Positions 1-9,580 of a stretch of 64,000 nt of DNA are shown here, one piece after another. A program made the position numbers and the translations under genes. Every line of letters begins with the position of its first letter. Position 1 is the first letter of the stretch. Where the stretch lies: contig JANQOZ010000105.1 in assembly GCA_028285525.1 (NCBI GenBank), positions 62,001 to 126,000 on the forward strand, read 5' to 3'. Below the pieces are notes generated by a model. That model searched no databases. It was not told the DNA's origin and was given only the letters and a program-made list of their open reading frames with translations. This DNA is from Lysobacterales bacterium (lineage in GTDB: Bacteria; Pseudomonadota; Gammaproteobacteria; Xanthomonadales; SZUA-38).

Positions 1-1446
1 GGCCACGGTGAAAGCGACTGCCGCGGTGATCAGCCAGCCGCCGATCACGCTGAGCACCCCCGCAACCCGGTAAACGGCGCTATCACGGCCCCACGCCCGG
101 TCAGCCAGGGAAGTCCCCATAGCCACCATAAAGCTTACGTAGGTCGTGGAAAGCGGCAGCTTGAACGAGGTGGCGAGCGCAATAAGTCCGCTGGCCACCG
201 TCAGGTTGACCGACGCCCGCAGCAGGTCAAAAGCCGGCCCCTGATTGCCGGTGTCGTCGATCCCCTTGAGATGAGAGCGATCAAACTGCCGTTCCAGAAA
301 CCGCGCGACGGCCTCAGGGACAAATCGACTCACCACGTTGGCCACCCCGAGCCACCCGCGTACGAGGGCCCGGGAAAGGGGACCAGGGCGGAACCGTTCC
401 GCCCCGGCATCCTGGCGCCCGAGGCTCACCTCGGTCTCCGTCACCGATCGCGCTTTTTGCGACACCCAGAGCGTAATAATCATCACGCCGCCGGCGGCCA
501 CCAGCCACAGCGTATCGCCTCGCACCGGTTCGAGCAGGCTGGCCATGGCAAGCTGATCGGGTTCCACGCCGGCTTGCGCCCAGCTGCGCCAGGAGGCAAG
601 TCCGGCCAGCGGCACGCCGACGAAATTCACCAGGTCGTTACTCGCAAAAGCCATCGCCAGTGAGAAGGTCCCGAACAGCACTAGCGTCTTCAGGATGCTG
701 AGGTTCGCGAAATAGTGTGCCAGGGTCACCACCGACCATCCGGCAAAGAGCAGGCCGATGAGCTGAACCGTATGGGTCTGGGCCCAGACCTTGAAGTCTT
801 CTGGGATGAAGGTGGCCCCCGACAGTCCCTTGATGAAGAGAAAAAAGCTGATGACCGTGAGCGAGAGGCTTGCCCAGAGACCGGTGAGCATCGGGCTGCG
901 CCTGTCGGCGAGTCGAAAGGTAAACATCGCGCGGGACAGCCACTGCACTGCTGTACCCACGGCAAACGCCACCCCCACAGAAATAAAGATTCCCGAGATA
1001 ATTAAGGCCGCCTGACTGAGATTGATAAAGTCGGTCACACTCAGCTCGCTGCTGGTTGCCGTCCTGACCAGCGCAAGCGCAACCGCGGCACCGAGCAGCT
1101 CAAAAACGATGGAGACGGTGGTCGACGTCGGCAGTGCCAGCGTGTTGAAGGCATCCAGCAACAGTACGTCCGCCAGCATGACGGCGAGGAAGATGATCAT
1201 CACCTCGGTGAACATGAACTGATCCGGGTTGAAGATGCCCTTGCGGGCCACCTCCATCATGCCCGAAGAAAACATGGCGCCGGTGAGAATGCCGAAGCTG
1301 GCAATCATCAGAATCACGCGTCGGGTCGCAACCTGGCTGCCGATCGCCGAATTGAGGAAGTTCACCGCGTCGTTGCTGACCCCCACGCTCAGATCGATCA
1401 GCGCGAGGCCAAACAGCAAAATCACCAGCAGTGAAAAGAGATCCAT
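1..1446 (-). CDS. PiT-family inorganic phosphate transporter, 5' part (runs off the window)
   Basis: Translating the minus strand from the ATG at 1446 gives 482 open codons with no stop before the window edge, so the C-terminus is missing. The start reads MDLFSLLVILLFGLALIDLS, a first membrane helix, followed by GVSNDAVNFLNSAIGSQVA. That matches the PHO4/PiT signature GxNDxxN, which binds phosphate and the coupling cation. Further hydrophobic helices follow, with a second PiT half carrying LPLSTTYVSFMVAMGTSLAD near position 130. PiT proteins are inner-membrane, low-affinity, cation-coupled phosphate importers. The long insert between the two halves suggests the larger PiT form seen in some Bacteroidetes and Gammaproteobacteria. 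No strong Shine-Dalgarno is seen, so the exact start is less certain than the family. Confidence 0.9.
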   Translation of the reverse strand, partial: MDLFSLLVILLFGLALIDLSVGVSNDAVNFLNSAIGSQVATRRVILMIASFGILTGAMFSSGMMEVARKGIFNPDQFMFTEVMIIFLAVMLADVLLLDAFNTLALPTSTTVSIVFELLGAAVALALVRTATSSELSVTDFINLSQAALIISGIFISVGVAFAVGTAVQWLSRAMFTFRLADRRSPMLTGLWASLSLTVISFFLFIKGLSGATFIPEDFKVWAQTHTVQLIGLLFAGWSVVTLAHYFANLSILKTLVLFGTFSLAMAFASNDLVNFVGVPLAGLASWRSWAQAGVEPDQLAMASLLEPVRGDTLWLVAAGGVMIITLWVSQKARSVTETEVSLGRQDAGAERFRPGPLSRALVRGWLGVANVVSRFVPEAVARFLERQFDRSHLKGIDDTGNQGPAFDLLRASVNLTVASGLIALATSFKLPLSTTYVSFMVAMGTSLADRAWGRDSAVYRVAGVLSVIGGWLITAAVAFTVA

Positions 1447-1494
1447 GATCGTGAACCCGGCAGCAGCCCAGGCTCAGTGTGTTTCAGGAGGATG

Positions 1495-2439
1495 TCAGTT
1501 GTGTGAAAGCGGCTCGGGTTCAGTCGGAGGTACTGCCTGGCCTTGCCGCCGATAACGCCCTGGGCTTATGCCGAGGCTTCGACGGAACGCCTTGCGGAAG
1601 GCGACCTCAGATTCATAGCCTGCCGAGGCCGCAATGTCTGACGTCGATCGGCTCGTTTGCGCGAGAGCCCTGGCCGCAAGCTGCAGGCGCCAGTGCTTGA
1701 CGTATTGTCCCGGCGTTGTGCCCACGGCTTTCTTGAAGCGCTGAACGAACGCTGATTCGCTGAGGTTGCAGGCCGCGGCAAGCGCCTTGACTGAGTGAGC
1801 AGCACCCGGCTCGCGGTGGATCGACGCCAGGAGCGGTCCGAGTCTGGGGTCTGTCAGCGCGCTGAAGGCGCCGCCGAGTCGCCCCTCGCGTGCCTCCAGC
1901 CGCAGCATCTCAATGAACACCAGTTCGGCCAGCCGGTCTACCGCAACGTCTCCACCCGGCCTCGGATCTGCTGCTTCGGCCATCCACAGGTCAACCAGCT
2001 GTCGCGCGCTGGGGCTGGCCGCCTCCGCCAGGTTGAGGACCATGGTCGCGGGAAGTGCGGCCAGCAGCGGCGCGGCCGCCAGCCGATCGAAGGTGAAATA
2101 GCCACAGATCAGCCGCGTTGCCGGCTCGGAGATTTGCGGCGGCGGCCCCTGGTTGATGTCCGCAGGGTCTGGCGGAGCTGCGCTGCCGGACAGGACGTGC
2201 TGCTCGTCATGAGGGAACAGCACCAGATGGCCTGGAGCCAGCTTGCGGGGCGGACCACCTGGGTCGTGCAGCCAGCCTTCGCCACGCGAGACCAGGTGGA
2301 AAGGCACCTGATTGGTGCCGGAGGTGTCGACCGCCCAGCGGCCACAATACTCAGCCCGGAATATCACGTTCGCGCCAAAATTGAGCTGGCGCAGGAGCGC
2401 GCTCAAGGGGTCGTCGGAGGAGACAACGGTTTCAGACAT
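1495..2439 (-). CDS. AraC-family transcriptional regulator with cupin sensor domain
   Basis: This 314-residue protein has an N-terminal cupin-like ligand domain (about residues 15-180) containing FHLVSRGEGWLHDPGGPPRK and LVLFPHDEQHVL. The C-terminal AraC double helix-turn-helix (about 200-297) includes SVKALAAACNLSESAFVQRF and the second-helix signature FRKAFRRSLGISPGRYRR. This is the cupin_6 plus HTH_18 layout of regulators that often sit beside small redox or detoxification genes. It is divergent from the YHS gene across about 105 bp, so it probably controls that gene and itself. The effector cannot be read from sequence. Confidence 0.93.
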   Translation of the reverse strand: MSETVVSSDDPLSALLRQLNFGANVIFRAEYCGRWAVDTSGTNQVPFHLVSRGEGWLHDPGGPPRKLAPGHLVLFPHDEQHVLSGSAAPPDPADINQGPPPQISEPATRLICGYFTFDRLAAAPLLAALPATMVLNLAEAASPSARQLVDLWMAEAADPRPGGDVAVDRLAELVFIEMLRLEAREGRLGGAFSALTDPRLGPLLASIHREPGAAHSVKALAAACNLSESAFVQRFKKAVGTTPGQYVKHWRLQLAARALAQTSRSTSDIAASAGYESEVAFRKAFRRSLGISPGRYRRQGQAVPPTEPEPLSHN

Positions 2440-2453
2440 ATTTTAGGTATTTT

Positions 2454-2488
2454 TTGACATAGTTGGGGTGGTTTCTTAAGCCTACGAT
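2454..2488 (+). promoter_or_regulatory. candidate promoter for the YHS gene in the divergent AraC/YHS gap
   Basis: A consensus -35 hexamer TTGACA lies at 2454-2459. No good -10 lies at the ideal distance; TTAAGC at about 16 bp and TACGAT at about 23 bp are the nearest candidates. A weak -10 would fit a promoter needing an AraC-type activator. A rough inverted pair (GTTGGG near 2462, CCCAAC near 2524) is also present. This is position and consensus reading only. Confidence 0.3.
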
Positions 2489-2544
2489 GGTCCCACCTAT
2501 TCAGCAAAGTGTTCCTAACGAAACCCAACTCAGGAGAAAAGACC

Positions 2545-3006
2545 ATGTACGCTCTGATTAGATTGATCGCCGCTGGTGCGCTGCTCACCGTCGCCGCCAC
2601 GGCCACGGCCGGCGTTGAGACCGCCACCGACAGAAATAACGTCATCCTTGCCGGCCACGACGCTGTTGCGTATTTCACCGAAGGACGCCCGGTGCGCGGG
2701 TCAGACAGCTTCACGGTGGAGTACGGCGGCGCGGTTTACCTTTTCGCCTCCGCGGGCAACCGTGACCTGTTCCAGGCCAACCCGGAAAAGTTCGCCCCGG
2801 CATACGGTGGCTACTGCGCTCTCGGAGCTTCTTTCGGCAAGAAGTTTCAGGTGGACGGCAAGGCCTTCGAGATCGTTGACGGTCGACTGTACGTCAACAA
2901 AAACCGCCAGGCTTACAACGTCTGGAAGAAAGACATCCCCGGCAACATCGCCAAGGCAGACGCCAACTGGCCGCAAATCCGCGACGTTGCGGCAAGAGAT
3001 CTTTAA
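2545..3006 (+). CDS. secreted YHS domain-containing protein
   Basis: The protein has 153 residues. The ATG at 2545 is chosen because CAGGAGAAAAGACC sits directly before it; an in-frame ATG at 2509 lacks a ribosome site. The N-terminus MYALIRLIAAGALLTVAATA is a Sec signal peptide with a likely cut after ATA. The mature part carries the YHS core: GHDAVAYFTEGRPVRGS, then YLFASAGNRDLFQANPEKFA and PAYGGYCALG. YHS domains are metal- or heme-binding-like folds found in copper and respiratory proteins; in this secreted class the ligand is unknown. One Cys remains (in GGYCALG). The divergent AraC gene suggests inducible expression. Confidence 0.9.
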   Translation: MYALIRLIAAGALLTVAATATAGVETATDRNNVILAGHDAVAYFTEGRPVRGSDSFTVEYGGAVYLFASAGNRDLFQANPEKFAPAYGGYCALGASFGKKFQVDGKAFEIVDGRLYVNKNRQAYNVWKKDIPGNIAKADANWPQIRDVAARDL

Positions 3007-3150
3007 ACGATATCGCGAAGCCGCTCAACCTCGAGCGGCTTCCTCCCACGATCGCCACAGAAATTACGAAAAAACTGTGATGCACCTCTCACGCATGACG
3101 GATTGATCTAGCGCACACTGCCGTTCGGAAAAAGATCTGATTTGGAATTA

Positions 3151-4785
3151 ATGGCAGTGAAGATATGGCGAGCAGCGGTGCTGGCGGGCGGGCTTGCCTG
3201 TCTGACAATCGGCACGCATGCGCAGGCGCAGGGTGCCCGGTTTGCTGATGGTTTTGAACCCGTAGACCAACGAAGCCTCACGCGCTTCGAGGCGGCACGA
3301 ATCCTGACCCAGGCGACGTTCGGGCCGACACCTGCGGAGATCGCTGCACTTCAGCAGTCCGACCTGGAAACGTGGTTCGACGACCAGCTCAACGCACCGA
3401 TCAGCCTCCAGCGCCCCTTTCTTGAAAATCTGGCGAATACCCAGGGCGCTTCCAACGGCGACCGACGCAGCCGCTGGGGCTCGATTGCGATCTACGGTGA
3501 GGACCAGCTGCGCCAACGCGTGGCCTGGGCCCTGTCCCAGATACTGGTCATCAGCCAGAGAGCCATGGGGAACGATGTTTTTGGCCTGGCGGAATATTAC
3601 GATCTGCTGGCGCGCAACGCGTTTGGCAATTACCGCCAGCTGCTTGAGGAGGTCAGCGTCAGTCCGCAGATGGGTCGCTATCTGAGCCATCTGCGCAATC
3701 GTAAGGCGAATCCGAATCGCGGCACGTTGCCCGATGAAAACTACGCCCGGGAAATTATGCAGCTCTTCAGCATCGGCCTGGTCAAGCTCAATCTCGACCA
3801 CACCCCGATGCTCGACAACCTGGGACAGCCGATCCCCACCTATGACCAGAACGTCATCGGGGAGATGGCCAAGATTTTCACCGGCTGGACGTACGCCAAC
3901 TCTGAGACCTTCTTTCGGGCGGAGATCAATTACCTCCCGATGGTTTGTTTTGAAAATGAACATGAGACGAGCGAAAAGGTGCTGCTGGACGGCGCCGTTG
4001 TGCCGGCCGGTCAGTCCTGCGAAGAGGACCTGAACGATGCGCTGGACATCATCTTCAATCACCCGAACGTAGGGCCGTTTATCAGCCGCCAGCTGATCCT
4101 GAAGCTGGTCACCAGCAATCCGCCGCCGGAATATGTCGCGCGGGTGGCGCAGGTCTTTAACGACAACGGCAGCGGCGTTCGGGGCGATCTCGAAGCCGTG
4201 GTGCGGGCGATTCTTTTCGATCCGGTGGCCCGCGGCATGGCTCAGCCGGCCCCGTTTGGCAGGCCCCGGGAACCGCTGCTCAAGCTGATCGCCATGTATC
4301 GCGCCTTCAACGCAGTACCGGCACCCGACGGCCGTTCGGTCAATATTCCGACAGGTTCTTACGCGCAGAGCCCCCTGTTTGCGCCAACGGTCTTTAACTT
4401 CTACTCCCCCGACTATCAGTCACCGGGGGAGATTCAGCAGGCAGGATTGTTTACTCCCGAGCTTCAGATCGTCGACGAAGGCACCATCGCCACCGCCGCC
4501 AATCACCTGTTCAACCAGGGTTGGAACGGCAACACGGGTCAGACCAATCCGCCAACCAACCGACCCGCAGTGAACGTGGAAGATCTCATCCCGCTGCTGG
4601 ACGATCCCGCGGTGCTGGTCGATGAGCTCGACCTGCGGATGCTTCACGGCAGCATGTCTGCGGCCCTGCGCCAGGCATTGATCGCTACCGTGGAGGCCTA
4701 CCCCAGCTTCGGGAACGACGATCGTAAGGTTTATGGCCTGATCCACCTGGTGCTGATATCCCCAGAATTCGCGGTGCAGAGGTAA
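3151..4785 (+). CDS. DUF1800 exported protein with an N-terminal FADGFE motif
   Basis: The 544-residue protein is read from the ATG at 3151; an upstream TTG at 3142 is possible. A signal peptide (MAVKIWRAAVLAGGLACL, cut near AQA) is followed at once by ARFADGFEPV at residues 30-37. The DUF1800 region then starts with RFEAARILTQATFGPTPAEI and includes DENYAREIMQLFSIGL and YDQNVIGEMAKIFTGWTY. DUF1800 proteins have no settled biochemical role and almost always sit beside DUF1501, as here (the next ATG is 5 bp past this stop). The FADGFE string is the same motif that ends six other exported proteins in this window, here at the mature N-terminus. Confidence 0.93.
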   Translation: MAVKIWRAAVLAGGLACLTIGTHAQAQGARFADGFEPVDQRSLTRFEAARILTQATFGPTPAEIAALQQSDLETWFDDQLNAPISLQRPFLENLANTQGASNGDRRSRWGSIAIYGEDQLRQRVAWALSQILVISQRAMGNDVFGLAEYYDLLARNAFGNYRQLLEEVSVSPQMGRYLSHLRNRKANPNRGTLPDENYAREIMQLFSIGLVKLNLDHTPMLDNLGQPIPTYDQNVIGEMAKIFTGWTYANSETFFRAEINYLPMVCFENEHETSEKVLLDGAVVPAGQSCEEDLNDALDIIFNHPNVGPFISRQLILKLVTSNPPPEYVARVAQVFNDNGSGVRGDLEAVVRAILFDPVARGMAQPAPFGRPREPLLKLIAMYRAFNAVPAPDGRSVNIPTGSYAQSPLFAPTVFNFYSPDYQSPGEIQQAGLFTPELQIVDEGTIATAANHLFNQGWNGNTGQTNPPTNRPAVNVEDLIPLLDDPAVLVDELDLRMLHGSMSAALRQALIATVEAYPSFGNDDRKVYGLIHLVLISPEFAVQR

Positions 4786-4790
4786 CGGCA

Positions 4791-6155
4791 ATGACGAGCA
4801 TTACCAACACAAAACGTCGTCGCTTTCTGCGCCAGATGGCCGGCGTCTTCTCCGCTGGCGGCGCCTACGCGACGCTGGGCCAGCTTGGCATGATGAATCA
4901 GGTCATGGCGCAGAGCGGCGGTGCGGGCTATCGCGCTCTGGTGTGTATTTATCTCACCGGCGGAAATGATTCGTTCAATCTCCTGGTGCCAAGGGACAAC
5001 ACGCGCTACAACCAGTACAGCGCGATCCGCGAGAACCTGGCGATCCCGAGGGAAGACCTTCTATCGGTCTCGCCGTTGAGCGGCGGCAACTACGGATTTC
5101 ATCCAAGCTGTCCGGGTCTGCGGGGCTTGTTCAACTCCGGCGATCTTGCGGTAGTGACCAACGTCGGTCCGCTCGTGGCGCCGATGACCAAGCTAACGTA
5201 TGAAAACGGCAGCGTGCCCCGCCCGCCCCAGCTGTTCTCGCACAACAGCCAGACTGAACTCTGGCAGTCCGGGTCCGCAATCCCCGGCATGGCGCAGGGA
5301 TGGGGCGGACTGGTCGCTGACCAGCTAGTGGCGCTGAATGCTAACCCGGATCTCCCGTTTACGGTTTCGGTCGGGGGTAACAATCGTTTTGCCGTCGGTG
5401 AGGTGACCCGCCCGTACCAGATTGGGCTGGACGGACTGATCGAGATACAGGGTTTTGATACGCAGCTGGCGGCAGCGGCGCGTCAGGCGGGCTTTGACGA
5501 GATTTTTGCCGCCGCCTACGACCATCCGTTTCAGCGCGAGTATCGCGACACGATGACCCGGTCGATCGAGCTGGAGGCGCTGTTTTCCAGCGCGATGGCG
5601 GCCAACCCCATATCGACGGCGTTTCCCGATACCAACCTGGGCGGGCAGCTCGAGACGGTCGCCCGGCTGATCGCAGCCCGTGTCGACACAGGCCAGTCGC
5701 GGCAGATATTTTTTGTCTCGCAGGGCGGCTACGACACCCACAACGCGCAGAACACCGATCAGCCGGAGCTGCTGACAGAACTGAACGACGCGATCACCGC
5801 GTTTCAGTCGGCCCTCGGCGGTGAACTGGGCGTCGCCAACGACGTGACCACGTTTACGATGTCCGAGTTCGGGCGGACGCTCAACTCTAACGGTGACGGT
5901 TCGGATCACGGTTGGGGTGGCCAGCAGATGGTGATCGGCGGTGGCGTGCTCGGGCAGACGCTCTACGGAACCTATCCCGAGATTGCGCTGGACGGCGCCG
6001 ACTCCATTGGTCGAGGAAGGATGATCCCGAGTACCGCCCTCGATCAGTACTGCGCGACGCTGGCCAAGTGGCTTGGCGTCGGAGACTCGGAGCTCAACGC
6101 CATCTTCCCCAACCTGAGCGAGTTCGCAACGGCAGACCTGGGTTTTGTTCTGTGA
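4791..6155 (+). CDS. DUF1501 protein with Tat signal
   Basis: This 454-residue protein begins with a twin-arginine signal (KRRRFLRQMAGVFSAGGAYA), indicating folded export. The body matches the DUF1501 family, an alkaline-phosphatase/sulfatase-like fold: YRALVCIYLTGGNDSFNLLV near the start, SQGGYDTHNAQ in the middle and TMSEFGRTLNSNGDGSDHGW toward the end, rich in Asp, His and Asn that could bind metal. It lies 5 bp after the DUF1800 gene with GAGG ahead of the ATG, and overlaps the next gene by 11 nt, so the three are co-translated. The substrate is unknown. It lacks the DGFE tail and ends TADLGFVL. Confidence 0.93.
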   Translation: MTSITNTKRRRFLRQMAGVFSAGGAYATLGQLGMMNQVMAQSGGAGYRALVCIYLTGGNDSFNLLVPRDNTRYNQYSAIRENLAIPREDLLSVSPLSGGNYGFHPSCPGLRGLFNSGDLAVVTNVGPLVAPMTKLTYENGSVPRPPQLFSHNSQTELWQSGSAIPGMAQGWGGLVADQLVALNANPDLPFTVSVGGNNRFAVGEVTRPYQIGLDGLIEIQGFDTQLAAAARQAGFDEIFAAAYDHPFQREYRDTMTRSIELEALFSSAMAANPISTAFPDTNLGGQLETVARLIAARVDTGQSRQIFFVSQGGYDTHNAQNTDQPELLTELNDAITAFQSALGGELGVANDVTTFTMSEFGRTLNSNGDGSDHGWGGQQMVIGGGVLGQTLYGTYPEIALDGADSIGRGRMIPSTALDQYCATLAKWLGVGDSELNAIFPNLSEFATADLGFVL

Positions 6156-6876
6156 CCGTGCCGGCCCGCTCGGCCGGCTGATCGGAGCAGGGCTGGCGCT
6201 GCTGGCGCCTCTCGCTGAGGCTCAGCTGCTCGAACTTGAGATCGCTCCAACCGCTGACACGAGTATCTATCAGGACGCCAACGACCTGAGCAACGGCGCC
6301 GGGATTTACCTGTTCTCCGGGCGGATCGCGAACGGGCTTCGGCGCCGCGCGCTGCTGCGCTTCGACGACCTCTCCGCCATTCCCGATGACGCCATCATTC
6401 AGGAAGTGGTGCTCCGTCTCACGCTGTCACGAAAGCGCGAGGAGGCTGGGCCCATCACATTTTTTCTGCACCGCCTGCTGGCGCCCTGGGGTGAAGCGAA
6501 CTCCGATGCGGGGGTGCCTGGCGGCATGGGCATCGCCGCGGACGACGGTGATGCAACCTGGTCACACCGGTTTTTTCCAAATGACCTCTGGGCCGAAGAT
6601 GGCGGTGACTTTGATGCGGAAAGCAGCACCAGTCGGCTGGTCGATGATGTCGGCGACTACGAATGGCCGTCGACCGAACGAACGTTAAACGATCTTGCGC
6701 TCTGGCGGGCAGATCCTTCCGCAAACCACGGCTGGGTCGTGGTCGACCGCCTGACGGCGCCGCTGGCGCACGCCCGACGGTTTCACGCTCGCGAGGACTC
6801 AGACCCGGCCCTTCAGCCCAGACTCATCATCCGTTACGACCAGGTGTTGCTGCGCGACGGATTTGAGAGCCCCTGA
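6145..6876 (+). CDS. secreted DNRLRE-domain protein with C-terminal LRDGFESP tail
   Basis: The protein has 243 residues and starts at a TTG (6145) inside the end of the DUF1501 gene; no ATG or GTG is available in frame before the signal peptide, so this start looks translationally coupled. The N-terminus LGRLIGAGLALLAPLAEAQ is a signal peptide. The mature part matches the DNRLRE beta-sandwich class seen in secreted carbohydrate-active and surface proteins: ADTSIYQDANDLSNG, RRRALLRFDDLSAIPDDAII, HGWVVVDRLT. It ends VLLRDGFESP, the shared tail motif. With DUF1800 and DUF1501 it forms a three-gene export operon. The function is not known. Confidence 0.82.
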   Translation: MFCDRAGPLGRLIGAGLALLAPLAEAQLLELEIAPTADTSIYQDANDLSNGAGIYLFSGRIANGLRRRALLRFDDLSAIPDDAIIQEVVLRLTLSRKREEAGPITFFLHRLLAPWGEANSDAGVPGGMGIAADDGDATWSHRFFPNDLWAEDGGDFDAESSTSRLVDDVGDYEWPSTERTLNDLALWRADPSANHGWVVVDRLTAPLAHARRFHAREDSDPALQPRLIIRYDQVLLRDGFESP

Positions 6877-6943
6877 CGACAGTGAGTACTCTGACACTGG
6901 ATTGATTCGGCGTGCTCGGGCGAAGCCAGTGAGCTCAACGCCC

Positions 6944-6973
6944 AAAAAAAGCGCCCCCGGGAAACGGGGGCGC
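6944..6973 (-). terminator. rho-independent terminator of the secreted protease gene
   Basis: A perfect 9-bp stem GCGCCCCCG (6951-6959) pairs with CGGGGGCGC (6965-6973) across a 5-nt loop. On the minus strand the hairpin is followed by seven U residues (A-run 6944-6950 on plus). It lies about 40 bp past the protease stop, a textbook intrinsic terminator. Confidence 0.9.
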
Positions 6974-7010
6974 GAAATAGAGTGACTTGGACGAGACTTA
7001 GCTCGATGGC

Positions 7011-9254
<2,244 letters not shown>

Positions 9255-9580
9255 GAATTCCCCTATGAGAAAACGTCAGAAGGAAACCGGGGTGGTTTCA
9301 AGAGCCCCGGGCGCTGTCGACGACAGCGGGGAGGACGCTATGTAAAGAATTGTGAACGCCATGTTATTTCTGCCTGGGTTGCTCCACGTGTCTAAAAAAT
9401 CTTTTGTGAATCTCGGACAAAGGCTCGCTCGATGGGCTGGGTGCGGGAAAAAGAACGTCGATTTCGGGGGATGGAATTCAGTCAGGGCGCCGGTAGCTCC
9501 TGCGTGCTGCCAGCCTGACGTCCGCGGTCGAGGCCGTGTCCGGCGTTCCCCTGGGAGGCGGAATTCGTCAAACTGAGCTG
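9255..9580. other. 326-bp divergent intergenic region, protease / MalT-like regulator
   Basis: No gene is seen here. It holds the leader of the protease gene, including a short inverted repeat GAAACC (9283-9288) / GGTTTC (9294-9299), and an AT-richer patch near 9345-9415 that probably contains the promoters. A GTG at 9536 preceded by GAGG is an alternative start for the regulator and would add 15 residues. Confidence 0.5.

Noticed and set aside
3148-4062. 304-codon antisense frame over the DUF1800 gene
   Set aside because: No family resemblance, and it covers the conserved DUF1800 core on the other strand.
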